From Vibrio toranzoniae (GTDB taxonomy: Bacteria; Pseudomonadota; Gammaproteobacteria; Enterobacterales; Vibrionaceae): a DNA stretch of 64,000 nucleotides. Shown in pieces: positions 1 to 9,173 of this stretch. The position numbers were made by a program, and so were the translations under genes. Each line of letters starts with the position of its first letter. Position 1 is the stretch's first letter. Location of the stretch: positions 868,001-932,000 of the forward strand of contig NZ_AP025514.1 of NCBI RefSeq assembly GCF_024347655.1. The letters are read 5' to 3'. The notes beneath the pieces are model-generated. The model saw nothing but the letters and a program-made list of their open reading frames with translations, was not told the DNA's origin and did no database searches.

Positions 1-271
1 ATCTGACAAATCGACAGAGTTCAACACGCAACGTATCGAGTGTCTAGAACTTGAAAATCTGATGGAAACGGCATTCGCAACGGCTGTTGCTGCAAACTTC
101 CGTACAGAGAGTCGTGGTGCACACGCTCGATTCGATTTCCCTGACCGTGATGATGAGCAGTGGCTATGTCACTCTCTTTACAATCCAGAGTCAGAGAGCA
201 TGACTAAGCGCGGTGTCAATATGGAACCTATTCATCGTGAAGCGTTCCCACCTAAAGCTCGTACGTACTAA
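1..271 (+). CDS. sdhA: Succinate dehydrogenase flavoprotein subunit, C-terminal end (partial)
   Basis: This is the last 89 codons of SdhA, read in the frame beginning at base 2; the 5' part lies outside the window. SdhA carries the covalent FAD and oxidises succinate to fumarate in complex II at the inner membrane. The visible tail holds the conserved block [18 protein letters not shown], whose Arg and His residues belong to the C-terminal domain of fumarate reductase / succinate dehydrogenase flavoproteins, and ends in PPKARTY, as in enterobacterial SdhA. The stop codon is 12 bases before the sdhB start, so the two are one operon. The identification is firm despite the truncation because sdhB follows directly. 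Confidence 0.95.
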   Translation, partial: SDKSTEFNTQRIECLELENLMETAFATAVAANFRTESRGAHARFDFPDRDDEQWLCHSLYNPESESMTKRGVNMEPIHREAFPPKARTY

Positions 272-283
272 GGAGATATGATC

Positions 284-997
284 ATGAAACTTAATTTCTC
301 TTTATACCGTTACAATCCGGATGTCGACCAGAAACCTTATATGAAGGAATACACCTTAGAGGTGGATGAAGGTTCAGACATGATGCTTTTGGATGCGCTT
401 ATTCTGTTGAAAGAGCAAGATCCAACTATCTCATTCCGTCGCTCATGCCGTGAAGGTGTATGTGGTTCGGATGGTTTGAACATGAATGGTAAAAACGGTC
501 TGGCGTGTATCACTCCATTGTCTGCGCTTTCTGGCCAAGACAAGATTGTGATTCGTCCATTGCCTGGCTTGCCTGTTGTTCGAGACCTGATTGTCGACAT
601 GACTCAGTTCTACGATAACTACGAGAAAGTGAAGCCATTCTTAGTGTCTGATGGCAATGTACCACCGGCACGTGAAAACTTACAAAGCCCTGAGGAACGT
701 GCGCACTTAGATGGATTGTACGAATGTATCATGTGTGCATGTTGTACAACATCTTGCCCATCGTTCTGGTGGAACCCTGATAAATTCATCGGGCCAGCAG
801 GCCTGCTAGCGGCGTACCGCTGGCTAATTGATAGCCGAGATACTGCGACAGACGAACGCTTGTCCGATCTTGATGATGCATTTAGCGTTTTTCGTTGCCA
901 TGGCATCATGAATTGTGTAAGTGTTTGTCCTAAGGGATTAAATCCGACGAAAGCGATTGGTCACATCAAGACCATGTTAGTGAATCGCTCGGTTTAA
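284..997 (+). CDS. sdhB: Succinate dehydrogenase iron-sulfur subunit
   Basis: SdhB passes electrons from the SdhA flavin through three Fe-S clusters to ubiquinone. The 2Fe-2S ferredoxin part shows CREGVCGSDG followed by NGLACITP. The C-terminal domain shows CIMCACCTTSCP and CVSVCPKGLNP, the ligands of the 4Fe-4S and 3Fe-4S clusters. An ATG at 278 is in frame, but AGGAG at 271-275 lies only 2 bases from it and 8 bases from the ATG at 284. The protein MKLNFSLYRYNPD from 284 aligns with the E. coli start, so 284 is chosen (237 aa; E. coli has 238). It is the last gene of the sdh operon, and a hairpin follows before sucA. Confidence 0.97.
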   Translation: MKLNFSLYRYNPDVDQKPYMKEYTLEVDEGSDMMLLDALILLKEQDPTISFRRSCREGVCGSDGLNMNGKNGLACITPLSALSGQDKIVIRPLPGLPVVRDLIVDMTQFYDNYEKVKPFLVSDGNVPPARENLQSPEERAHLDGLYECIMCACCTTSCPSFWWNPDKFIGPAGLLAAYRWLIDSRDTATDERLSDLDDAFSVFRCHGIMNCVSVCPKGLNPTKAIGHIKTMLVNRSV

Positions 998-1012
998 GTG
1001 ATATGAAAAATT

Positions 1013-1042
1013 GCCGCCCTAGAAGCTTTGGGGCGGCCTTTT
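1013..1042 (+). terminator. Hairpin with T-run between sdhB and sucA
   Basis: GCCGCCC at 1013-1019 pairs with GGGCGGC at 1031-1037 and is followed by CTTTT. It looks like an intrinsic terminator or attenuator 15 bases after sdhB and 54 bases before sucA. The T-run is short, so partial readthrough into suc is plausible. Confidence 0.7.
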
Positions 1043-1095
1043 AATAGCTCGGCATAGACCGCAGCAAACGTGAAAACTACTGGTTAAGGGAAAAT

Positions 1096-3912
1096 ATGCA
1101 CAACGGCGTGATGAAGGCATGGCTCGAGTCTTCACACTTGGCTGGCGCCAATGCAACGTACGTAGAAGAACTCTACGAACTGTATCTAAGTGACCCCGAC
1201 TCGGTAAGTGACGAATGGAGAAGTGTTTTCGAAGAATTGCCTGTGCAAGCTTCAGAAACGGTGGAACAACCACACTCTCGCATTCGTGAATACTTCCGTC
1301 GACTCGCTCAAGAAACAAAGCATTACAATGTCCAAGTTAGTGATCCAGATGTCGATGCGAAACAAGTAAAGGTTCTGCAACTAATTAATGCTTATCGATT
1401 CCGAGGGCATCAAGCAGCAAATCTAGACCCCCTAGGTTTATGGAAAAGAGCGACAGTTGATGAACTGGACCCTTCTTTTCACACTCTTACCGAAGATGAC
1501 CTCAATGAGACGTTTAACGTCGGCTCTTACGCGATTGGCCAAGAGACGATGGTGCTTAAAGATCTCTACAAATCTCTAAAGCAAACTTATTGTGGCTCTA
1601 TTGGTGCTGAATACATGCACATGACAAATACAGAGCAAAAGCGTTGGATACAACAACGTTTAGAGTCTGTATCTGGTCAACCCTCTTTCAATAAAGAAGA
1701 AAAGCAAGCTTTCCTAGAAGAGCTAACTGCTGCTGAAGGTCTTGAGCGCTATCTTGGTGCTAAATTCCCAGGCGCAAAACGCTTCTCATTGGAAGGTGGT
1801 GATGCGTTGATCCCAATGACGAAGGAACTTATTCGTCATGCTGGTGGTCAAGGTATGCGTGAAGTTGTTGTTGGTATGGCGCACCGTGGTCGTCTAAATA
1901 TGCTGGTCAACGTGCTCGGCAAAAAGCCACAAGACCTATTTGACGAATTTGCAGGTAAGCACGACGACACATGGGGAACTGGGGATGTGAAATACCACCA
2001 AGGTTTCTCTGCGGACTTCGCAACACCAGGCGGCAACGTTCACTTAGCATTAGCATTTAACCCATCTCACTTAGAAATTGTAAACCCGGTAGTTATCGGT
2101 TCAGTACGTGCTCGCCAAGATCGCCTAGACGATAAAGATGGCAGTCGTGTACTTCCAATTACTATCCACGGTGATTCTGCTATTGCTGGCCAAGGTGTGG
2201 TACAAGAGACGTTTAACATGTCTCAAGCGCGTGGTTTCTGTGTAGGCGGTACGGTTCGTATCGTTGTAAATAACCAAGTTGGTTTTACAACATCTAACCC
2301 TCGCGATACTCGTTCTACTATGTACTGTACTGATATTGCAAAGATGGTTCAGGCGCCTATTTTCCACGTGAACTCGGATGATCCAGAAGCGGTGGCATTT
2401 GTGTCTCGCCTTGCATTAGATTACCGAAATACGTTCAAACGTGATGTTGTTATTGATTTGGTTTGTTACCGTCGCCACGGTCACAACGAAGCCGATGAGC
2501 CGAATGCAACACAGCCCTTGATGTATCAAAAAATCAAGAAGCATCCAACACCACGCAAGCTTTATGCAGATGTGTTGATGGAGCGTGGTGAGTTTGGTAT
2601 TGATACTTCTACGCAACTCGTTAACGAATATCGTGATGCGCTTGATCACGGTGAAGTTGTGGTTAAAGAGTGGCGTCCGATGGCGCTTCATTCAGTAGAC
2701 TGGTCTCCTTACCTAGGGCACGACTGGAATATTGAGTGGGATAACAAAGTTGATCTCGAGCGTCTAAAAGAGCTTGGTAACAAACTTTGCCAATACCCAG
2801 ACAGCCATAAGCTGCAAAGCCGAGTCAATAAACTGTACAACGATCGAATTGCCATGGTGAATGGTGAGAAACAAGTCGATTGGGGTATGGCTGAAACTCT
2901 GGCTTACGCAACACTGGTTGACGACGGAAAACGTATTCGTATTTCTGGCCAAGATTCTGGTCGTGGTACTTTCTTCCACCGTCACTCAGTACTGCACAAC
3001 CAATCTGATGCTAGCACGTATGTTCCTCTTGAGAACATTCATGATAAACAAGGGCCATTCCAAGTGTTTGACTCCGTGTTATCTGAAGAAGCTGTACTGG
3101 CGTTTGAGTATGGTTACGCGACAGCAGAGCCTGGTGGTCTAACGCTTTGGGAAGCACAATTTGGTGACTTCGCAAACGGTGCACAAGTGGTTATCGACCA
3201 ATTTATCTCGTCAGGTGAGCAAAAGTGGGCACGTTTATGTGGTCTAACAATGCTACTTCCTCACGGTTATGAAGGCCAAGGCCCTGAGCACTCTTCCGCT
3301 CGTCTTGAGCGTTACCTTCAGTTATGTGCTGAACAAAACATGCAGGTTGTTGTTCCTTCAACACCGGCTCAGGTTTACCACATGATCCGCCGTCAGGTTG
3401 TTCGTCCAATGCGTCGTCCTCTGATTGTAATGTCACCAAAATCATTGCTTCGTCATCCTCTGTGTACTTCTTCTATGGAAGACTTAGCAGAAGGCACGTT
3501 CCAACCAGCTATCGCAGAAATTGATGATCTGGCTCCTGAAAACGTAAAACGCGTCGTATTCTGTTCAGGTAAGGTTTACTTTGACCTACTTGACCAAAGA
3601 CGTAAGAACGAGCAAGACGATGTCGCTATTGTGCGTATCGAGCAACTTTACCCGTTCCCTTACGAGGACGTGAGAGCTGCAATCGCACAGTACACGAATG
3701 TAGTCGATTACGTTTGGTGTCAAGAAGAGCCTCAAAACCAAGGTGCTTGGTACAGTAGCCAACATAATTTCCGAGCTGCTATCCCAGTGGGTGCTGATAT
3801 TCAATACGCAGGTCGCCCTGCATCAGCTTCACCAGCTGTTGGCTATATGTCGGTACACTTGAAACAACAAAAAGCGTTAGTTGACGACGCTTTGACCCTA
3901 CTTAAGAACTAG
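1096..3912 (+). CDS. sucA: 2-oxoglutarate dehydrogenase E1 component
   Basis: SucA is the thiamine diphosphate-dependent E1 subunit that decarboxylates 2-oxoglutarate and passes the succinyl group to the lipoyl arm of SucB. The 938-aa length is typical for the family. The N-terminus (MHNGVMKAWLESSHLAGAN) matches the family's SucB/E3-interaction segment. GMAHRGRLNMLVN (around residues 258-270), HGDSAIAGQGVVQET and NNQVGFTT are the conserved thiamine-site motifs, and GYEGQGPEHSSARLER lies in the transketolase-like C-terminal half. The start is preceded by AAGGGAAAAT. sucB begins 21 bases after the stop, so sucA and sucB share a transcript. Confidence 0.98.
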   Translation: MHNGVMKAWLESSHLAGANATYVEELYELYLSDPDSVSDEWRSVFEELPVQASETVEQPHSRIREYFRRLAQETKHYNVQVSDPDVDAKQVKVLQLINAYRFRGHQAANLDPLGLWKRATVDELDPSFHTLTEDDLNETFNVGSYAIGQETMVLKDLYKSLKQTYCGSIGAEYMHMTNTEQKRWIQQRLESVSGQPSFNKEEKQAFLEELTAAEGLERYLGAKFPGAKRFSLEGGDALIPMTKELIRHAGGQGMREVVVGMAHRGRLNMLVNVLGKKPQDLFDEFAGKHDDTWGTGDVKYHQGFSADFATPGGNVHLALAFNPSHLEIVNPVVIGSVRARQDRLDDKDGSRVLPITIHGDSAIAGQGVVQETFNMSQARGFCVGGTVRIVVNNQVGFTTSNPRDTRSTMYCTDIAKMVQAPIFHVNSDDPEAVAFVSRLALDYRNTFKRDVVIDLVCYRRHGHNEADEPNATQPLMYQKIKKHPTPRKLYADVLMERGEFGIDTSTQLVNEYRDALDHGEVVVKEWRPMALHSVDWSPYLGHDWNIEWDNKVDLERLKELGNKLCQYPDSHKLQSRVNKLYNDRIAMVNGEKQVDWGMAETLAYATLVDDGKRIRISGQDSGRGTFFHRHSVLHNQSDASTYVPLENIHDKQGPFQVFDSVLSEEAVLAFEYGYATAEPGGLTLWEAQFGDFANGAQVVIDQFISSGEQKWARLCGLTMLLPHGYEGQGPEHSSARLERYLQLCAEQNMQVVVPSTPAQVYHMIRRQVVRPMRRPLIVMSPKSLLRHPLCTSSMEDLAEGTFQPAIAEIDDLAPENVKRVVFCSGKVYFDLLDQRRKNEQDDVAIVRIEQLYPFPYEDVRAAIAQYTNVVDYVWCQEEPQNQGAWYSSQHNFRAAIPVGADIQYAGRPASASPAVGYMSVHLKQQKALVDDALTLLKN

Positions 3913-3933
3913 AAGTAAAAGGAAAATACGCAC

Positions 3934-5142
3934 ATGACAATTGAAATTCTGGTTCCAGATTTACCTGAATCTGTGGCTGATGCAACAGTTGCTACTTGGC
4001 ACAAAAAACCGGGTGAAGCGGTTGCACGTGATGAAGTCATTGTAGATATCGAAACAGATAAAGTAGTTCTAGAAGTTCCGGCTCCTGAAGCGGGTGTTCT
4101 GGAGGCTATCATCGAAGAAGAGGGTGCTACGGTACTTTCTAAGCAGCTTTTGGCTAAAATCAAACCTGGCGCTGTCGCTGGTGAGCCAACGAAAGATAAA
4201 ACGGAAGATACAGAATCTTCTCCTGATAAGCGCCACAAAGCTGCGCTTACAGAAGAAAATAACGACGCGCTAAGTCCAGCGGTTCGTCGCTTGCTTGCAG
4301 AGCACAACCTACAACCAGCTGACGTTAAAGGCACTGGTGTTGGTGGTCGTATTACTCGTGAAGATATCGACGCACACCTAGCAGCAGCGAAATCGGCGCC
4401 GGCAGCAGCATCTGCACCAGCAGTTGAAGCGCCAGCAGTGGCTCGTAGCCAAAAACGCGTACCGATGACTCGCCTACGTAAGACAGTTGCAAACCGTCTT
4501 CTAGAAGCGAAGAACAGCACTGCGATGCTGACTACTTTCAACGAAGTGAACATGAAGCCAATCATGGACCTTCGTAAGCAATACAAAGACCAATTCGAGA
4601 AGCGTCACGACACGCGTCTTGGCTTCATGTCTTTCTACGTGAAAGCAGTAACAGAAGCGCTAAAACGTTTCCCAGAAGTGAACGCTTCTATCGATGGTAC
4701 AGATATCGTTTACCACAACTACTTCGACATCAGCATGGCAGTATCAACGCCACGTGGCCTAGTGACTCCAGTATTGAAAGACTGTGACACACTAGGTTTC
4801 GCTGATATCGAAAAAGGCATCAAAGAGTTAGCAATCAAAGGCCGTGACGGCAAGCTAACAGTTGATGAACTGATGGGCGGTAACTTCACTATCACAAACG
4901 GTGGTGTATTTGGTTCTCTAATGTCTACGCCAATCATCAACCCGCCTCAAGCGGCAATTTTGGGTATGCACAAAATCCAAGATCGTCCAATGGCTGTTGA
5001 TGGCAAGGTAGAGATTCTACCAATGATGTATCTAGCGCTTTCTTACGACCACCGTCTAATCGATGGCCGTGAATCAGTTGGCTTCCTAGTGACCATCAAA
5101 GAGCTACTAGAAGATCCTGCACGTCTGCTATTAGACGTTTAG
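3934..5142 (+). CDS. sucB: Dihydrolipoyllysine-residue succinyltransferase (2-oxoglutarate dehydrogenase E2)
   Basis: SucB forms the core of the 2-oxoglutarate dehydrogenase complex and transfers succinyl groups to CoA. One N-terminal lipoyl domain is visible with the lipoylated lysine in [12 protein letters not shown] (Lys43). A linker leads to the E3-binding domain around residues 110-145 ([13 protein letters not shown] ... [11 protein letters not shown]). An Ala/Pro-rich hinge of about 25 residues ([20 protein letters not shown]) separates this from the catalytic acyltransferase domain, which ends with the active-site motif DHRLIDGRE near residue 373. Length 402 aa is normal. The last codons contain ACGTCT and AGACGT copies that belong to the repeat set described for the sucC leader. 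Confidence 0.98.
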   Translation: MTIEILVPDLPESVADATVATWHKKPGEAVARDEVIVDIETDKVVLEVPAPEAGVLEAIIEEEGATVLSKQLLAKIKPGAVAGEPTKDKTEDTESSPDKRHKAALTEENNDALSPAVRRLLAEHNLQPADVKGTGVGGRITREDIDAHLAAAKSAPAAASAPAVEAPAVARSQKRVPMTRLRKTVANRLLEAKNSTAMLTTFNEVNMKPIMDLRKQYKDQFEKRHDTRLGFMSFYVKAVTEALKRFPEVNASIDGTDIVYHNYFDISMAVSTPRGLVTPVLKDCDTLGFADIEKGIKELAIKGRDGKLTVDELMGGNFTITNGGVFGSLMSTPIINPPQAAILGMHKIQDRPMAVDGKVEILPMMYLALSYDHRLIDGRESVGFLVTIKELLEDPARLLLDV

Positions 5143-5348
5143 TATCGCTAAAACGTCTAGTTAACCCCGTTAGCTAGACGTAAAAAGTTTCAAAGGCTAG
5201 GCTGCTCAACGTCTGGCCTTCACTTGAACTGTAAAGCCATTAGAAAATGGACAGCAGTTGATTTGAGAAGACCCTACAGACGTAACACAGGAAACTGTGT
5301 CGTTATGGAAATAATAATCCCTTAAGGGAAAATAAACGGAATATCAAA
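5121..5348 (+). promoter_or_regulatory. Structured sucB-sucC junction / sucC leader with six alternating complementary hexamers
   Basis: The hexamer ACGTCT occurs at 5121-5126, 5153-5158 and 5209-5214. Its exact complement AGACGT occurs between and after these, at 5133-5138, 5176-5181 and 5278-5283, so the two strictly alternate. Longer pairings are possible: TAGACGTTTAG (5132-5142) with 5148-5159, or ACGTCTAG (5153-5160) with CTAGACGT (5174-5181). These two share bases and exclude each other. A separate hairpin ACACAG-GAAA-CTGTGT lies at 5285-5300, with AGGG (5324-5327) and the sucC ATG further on. This is visible in the sequence; a role as attenuator, processing site or riboswitch-like leader is inference. 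Confidence 0.5.
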
Positions 5349-6515
5349 ATGAATTTGCATGAATACCAAGCCAAACAGCTGTTTGCAGAATTCGGTTTGC
5401 CTGTACCAGAAGGTTTCGCATGTGATACTGCACAAGAAGCTTTCGAAGCTGCAGGTCGTATCAGTACAGCCAAGAAAGTCGTTAAGTGTCAAGTACACGC
5501 TGGTGGCCGCGGTAAAGCGGGCGGCGTAGAGCTACATGACACAAAAGAAGGCGTTAAAGAGTTTGCACAAAAGTGGCTAGGTAAAAACCTAGTGACTTAC
5601 CAAACAGACGCTAATGGTCAGCCTGTAACAAAGATCCTAGTTGAAGAAGCATCGAACATTGCTAACGAACTTTACCTAGGTGCTGTTGTTGACCGTGCAA
5701 CGCGCAAAATTGTATTCATGGCGTCAACTGAAGGCGGTGTGGACATTGAGAAAATCGCTGAAGAAACTCCAGAGTTGATTCACCAGTCAGCGATCGATCC
5801 TCTAGTGGGTCCTCAAGCTTACCAAGGCCGTGAACTTGCGTTCAAACTTGGTCTAGTTGGCGATCAAATTAAACAGTTCGTTAAGATCTTCATGGGTCTT
5901 GGCCAAATGTTCTCTCAGTACGACCTAGCGCTACTAGAAATCAACCCGCTTGTGATTACTGGCGAAGGCAACCTGCTTTGTCTAGACGGCAAGATCAACA
6001 TCGACTCAAACGCGATGTACCGTCAGCCTAAACTACGTGAAATGCACGATCCATCTCAAGAAGATGAGCGCGAAGCACACGCAGCACAGTGGGAACTGAA
6101 CTACGTAGCACTAGATGGCAACGTTGGCTGTATGGTTAACGGTGCAGGCCTTGCGATGGGTACGATGGATATCGTAAACCTACACGGCGGCAAGCCAGCA
6201 AACTTCCTTGATGTAGGCGGCGGCGCGACAAAAGAACGTGTAGCTGAAGCATTCAAGATCATCCTTTCTGATGATAATGTTAAAGCAGTACTCGTAAACA
6301 TCTTCGGTGGCATCGTTCGTTGTGACATGATCGCTGAAGGTATTATCGGTGCGGTTAAAGAAGTTGGCGTAACCGTTCCTGTCGTTGTTCGTCTAGAAGG
6401 TACCAACGCAGACCTAGGTCGCGAAGTACTTGCTAATTCTGATGTTGATATCATTGCAGCTGAATCTCTAACAGATGCTGCTCAGAAAGTTGTTGCTGCT
6501 GCGGAGGCTAAATAA
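5349..6515 (+). CDS. sucC: Succinate-CoA ligase, beta subunit (ADP-forming)
   Basis: SucC is the nucleotide-binding subunit of succinyl-CoA synthetase, which makes ATP or GTP from succinyl-CoA with SucD. The N-terminal half is an ATP-grasp domain ([20 protein letters not shown] at the start; [23 protein letters not shown]). The C-terminal half is the CoA-ligase domain with the Rossmann-like segment [16 protein letters not shown]. The length of 388 aa equals that of E. coli. Its stop codon overlaps the sucD start by one base (TAATG), which indicates coupled translation. The 206-base gap to sucB is long for this operon and full of repeats. Confidence 0.98.
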   Translation: MNLHEYQAKQLFAEFGLPVPEGFACDTAQEAFEAAGRISTAKKVVKCQVHAGGRGKAGGVELHDTKEGVKEFAQKWLGKNLVTYQTDANGQPVTKILVEEASNIANELYLGAVVDRATRKIVFMASTEGGVDIEKIAEETPELIHQSAIDPLVGPQAYQGRELAFKLGLVGDQIKQFVKIFMGLGQMFSQYDLALLEINPLVITGEGNLLCLDGKINIDSNAMYRQPKLREMHDPSQEDEREAHAAQWELNYVALDGNVGCMVNGAGLAMGTMDIVNLHGGKPANFLDVGGGATKERVAEAFKIILSDDNVKAVLVNIFGGIVRCDMIAEGIIGAVKEVGVTVPVVVRLEGTNADLGREVLANSDVDIIAAESLTDAAQKVVAAAEAK

Positions 6516-7387
6516 TGTCTGTATTAATTAACAAAGACACTAAAGTAATCTGTCAGGGTTTCACTGGCGGTCAAGGTACATTCCACTCAGACCAAGCTAT
6601 CGCATACGGTACGCAAATGGTTGGTGGTGTTTCACCTGGTAAGGGTGGTCAAACTCACCTAGGCCTTCCAGTATTCAACACAGTACGTGAAGCAGTGGAA
6701 GTAACTGGTGCAACAGCAACCGTTATCTACGTACCAGCACCTTTTTGTAAAGATGCAATCCTAGAAGCGATTGATGCAGGTATCGAACTGATCGTAACGA
6801 TCACTGAAGGTATCCCTACAACAGACATGATCGACGTTAAAGTGAAGCTAGAAGAAACTGGCGTTCGCATGATCGGTCCTAACTGTCCAGGTCTTATCAC
6901 TCCAGACGAGTGTAAGATTGGTATCATGCCTGGTCATATCCACAAGAAGGGTAAAGTAGGTATCGTATCTCGCAGCGGTACTCTGACGTACGAAGCAGTT
7001 AAGCAAACAACAGATGAAGGCTTTGGTCAGTCTACATGTGTTGGTATCGGTGGTGACCCTATCCCGGGTTCAAACTTCATTGATATCCTAAAACTTTTCC
7101 AAGAAGACCCAGAGACTGAAGCAATCGTAATGATTGGTGAGATCGGTGGTACTGCGGAAGAAGAAGCGGCTGAGTTCATCAAAGCGAACGTAACTAAACC
7201 AGTAGTTTCTTACATCGCTGGTGTTACTGCTCCTCCGGGTAAACGTATGGGCCACGCAGGCGCAATCATCTCTGGCGGTAAAGGTACTGCTGAAGATAAA
7301 TTCGCAGCACTAGAAGCAGCAGGCGTTAAGACAGTTAAGTCTCTTGCTGAGATCGGTAAAGGCCTACGTGAAATCACAGGTTGGTAA
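6515..7387 (+). CDS. sucD: Succinate-CoA ligase, alpha subunit
   Basis: SucD binds CoA and carries the histidine that is phosphorylated during catalysis, seen here in [14 protein letters not shown] near residue 247. The N-terminal Rossmann CoA-binding domain shows [11 protein letters not shown], and GPNCPG followed by SRSGTLTYE marks the ligase domain. At 290 aa it is full length. It ends the suc operon; a strong terminator lies 52 bases after the stop. Confidence 0.98.
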   Translation: MSVLINKDTKVICQGFTGGQGTFHSDQAIAYGTQMVGGVSPGKGGQTHLGLPVFNTVREAVEVTGATATVIYVPAPFCKDAILEAIDAGIELIVTITEGIPTTDMIDVKVKLEETGVRMIGPNCPGLITPDECKIGIMPGHIHKKGKVGIVSRSGTLTYEAVKQTTDEGFGQSTCVGIGGDPIPGSNFIDILKLFQEDPETEAIVMIGEIGGTAEEEAAEFIKANVTKPVVSYIAGVTAPPGKRMGHAGAIISGGKGTAEDKFAALEAAGVKTVKSLAEIGKGLREITGW

Positions 7388-7439
7388 TCAGCTAACTTTT
7401 ATCGAATGAGATAGAAGCTAACTGAACGATATTAAAAAG

Positions 7440-7465
7440 GCTTGGTCACTGACCAAGCTTTTTTT
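7440..7465 (+). terminator. Intrinsic terminator of the suc operon
   Basis: GCTTGGTC (7440-7447), a 3-base loop, GACCAAGC (7451-7458) and seven Ts. The segment from the sucD stop to the T-run is about 78 bases long and could also be released as a 3'-UTR RNA. Confidence 0.9.
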
Positions 7466-7478
7466 GTATGTCTTCAAT

Positions 7479-7512
<34 letters not shown>

Positions 7513-7522
7513 AATCGTATGA

Positions 7523-8308
7523 TTACGCTCGGGTTTTGACCATCTGAGATAGCATAAACATTGCAGCTGCACTGATAACCACAGAAGGGCCTGCAGGCGT
7601 GTCATAGAACCAAGATAAGCTTAATCCACCGAATACAGCGATAGAGCCAATAATCGATGCGAGGAATGCCATCTGCTCAGGGGTATTGGAGAACTTCCTT
7701 GCCGTTGCTGCAGGAATGATCAGTAGCGATGTCATTATTAACGCACCGACAAACTTCATACCCACCGCGATAACAATACCAACTAGTAGCATCAAGATAA
7801 GACGCATTAAATCAATGTTTATACCGTCAACAGCTGCGAGGTCTTCGTTGACCGTCGTTGATAATAGTGGTCGCCAAAAGATAGCCAGTACCAGTCCAAT
7901 TACAGCGGCACCCGCATAGATGAACACTAAATCAGTCGGAGATACCGCCAGCAAGTCACCAAATAGATAGCTCATCAGATCAACACGAACATTATCTAAG
8001 AAGCTGACAGCAACCAAACCAAGTGATAGTGCACTGTGCGCCAAAATACCGAGTAGGGTATCGGTCGCGACGAGCTTTTGTTTTTGCAGTGTCACGAGCA
8101 ACACAGCCAGCATCAAACAGCAAATCAACAGCGCAAAGTACAAATTAATATTGAACAGGAAACCAAGCGCTAAGCCCATTAGAGAGGCGTGTGCAAGGGT
8201 GTCACCAAAGTAAGCCATCTTGCGCCACACCACGAACGAACCCAGTGGGCCAGCAATAAGAGCAATGCCTAGGCCTGCAAGAATAGAAGGTAGAAGAAAC
8301 TCAAGCAT
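7523..8308 (-). CDS. znuB: Zinc ABC transporter, membrane permease
   Basis: ZnuB is the inner-membrane channel of the high-affinity zinc importer ZnuABC. The 261-aa protein is a chain of hydrophobic helices. It starts MLEFLLPSILAGLGIALIAG and contains the ABC-3 family segments GPLGSFVVWRKMAYFGDTLAH and GALIMTSLLIIPAATAR, with a C-terminal FYDTPAGPSVV loop. Its ATG overlaps the znuC stop by one base, so the two are translated together from the Zur-controlled promoter upstream of znuC. The 3' end faces the suc operon terminator. Confidence 0.96.
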   Translation of the reverse strand: MLEFLLPSILAGLGIALIAGPLGSFVVWRKMAYFGDTLAHASLMGLALGFLFNINLYFALLICCLMLAVLLVTLQKQKLVATDTLLGILAHSALSLGLVAVSFLDNVRVDLMSYLFGDLLAVSPTDLVFIYAGAAVIGLVLAIFWRPLLSTTVNEDLAAVDGINIDLMRLILMLLVGIVIAVGMKFVGALIMTSLLIIPAATARKFSNTPEQMAFLASIIGSIAVFGGLSLSWFYDTPAGPSVVISAAAMFMLSQMVKTRA

Positions 8309-9090
8309 TAGTGGTGATGTCCGTGTTTATGGTTGGAGCAGTCGTGCACATCCCCAGAAACTGGCTGGCCGGTCAAGTCATGGTGATGGTGGTCATGTTG
8401 GTGGTGGTAGAAAGCCAAACTCTCTTGAACCGCAGTACCAAATAGCGCGATATAAGAAGGGTGATGTTTAATATCAGCCGGTGCGCCAGAGCAACAGATG
8501 TGGTGATGCAAACAGATCACGTCGTCTGTTTTTGCCATCACTAAATGCAAGTCATGTGAAACCATAAACACAGCGCAACCGAAGCGGTGACGAATGGAAT
8601 CGATCAGATCGTAAAGATCGATTTGGCCTTGTACATCAACACCTTGTGCGGGCTCATCAAGAACGAGCAGGTCGGGTCTTTTCAATAATGAGCGAGCGAT
8701 CAGCACACGTTGGTTTTCACCACCAGACAGTTGATGCATGTTACTTTTCATTAGGTGCTCAGCGCCCACTAGCATCAAAGATTCTAGAATTTCTTGCTTG
8801 CTGAATTTTCCGGTGAGCTTAAGAAAACGCTCTACATTGAGAGGCAGAGAGTCGTTCAGCTTTAGCTTTTGAGGAACGTAACCAATTTTTAGTTTTTTTG
8901 ATTTGGTGATCTCTCCGGAATATTTGTGCTGGAGCCCCAGTAGTACCTTAACTAAGGTTGATTTTCCCGCGCCATTTGGCCCAATTAGGGTAGTGATTCT
9001 ACCACGCTCTAAATTTAGAGAGATGTTGTCTAAAACTTTTCGACCGTCAAATTCGACGCTCACAGAATCTAGTTGGATTAAGTTATCCAT
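8308..9090 (-). CDS. znuC: Zinc ABC transporter, ATP-binding protein
   Basis: ZnuC powers ZnuB. Walker A is GPNGAGKST (around residues 37-45), the ABC signature is LSGGENQRVLIARSLL, and Walker B is LLVLDEPAQGVD followed by the switch His in VSHDLH. The C-terminal tail is rich in histidine (HHQHDHHHHD ... NHKHGHHH), which probably binds zinc and is common in Vibrio ZnuC. It is the first gene of the znuCB operon and divergent from znuA, with 83 bases between the starts that hold a Zur box. Confidence 0.97.
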   Translation of the reverse strand: MDNLIQLDSVSVEFDGRKVLDNISLNLERGRITTLIGPNGAGKSTLVKVLLGLQHKYSGEITKSKKLKIGYVPQKLKLNDSLPLNVERFLKLTGKFSKQEILESLMLVGAEHLMKSNMHQLSGGENQRVLIARSLLKRPDLLVLDEPAQGVDVQGQIDLYDLIDSIRHRFGCAVFMVSHDLHLVMAKTDDVICLHHHICCSGAPADIKHHPSYIALFGTAVQESLAFYHHQHDHHHHDLTGQPVSGDVHDCSNHKHGHHH

Positions 9091-9115
9091 GAATAGAACT
9101 CATTTGCAATTCGCT

Positions 9116-9134
9116 AATGTTATAATGTAACATT
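9116..9134. promoter_or_regulatory. Zur box between znuC and znuA
   Basis: AATGTTA-TAATG-TAACATT is a 7-bp perfect inverted repeat that closely matches the Zur operator of enterobacterial znu promoters. One site sits between the divergent znuCB and znuA genes and would let zinc-loaded Zur repress both. Confidence 0.85.
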
Positions 9135-9173
9135 TACCTCAAGCCTAAGCTACTTTTCTATTATCGAGGGATT

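Noticed and set aside
8220..8471. Plus-strand frame across the znuB-znuC junction
   Set aside because: It is the complement of two well-supported transporter genes, including the His-rich znuC tail.
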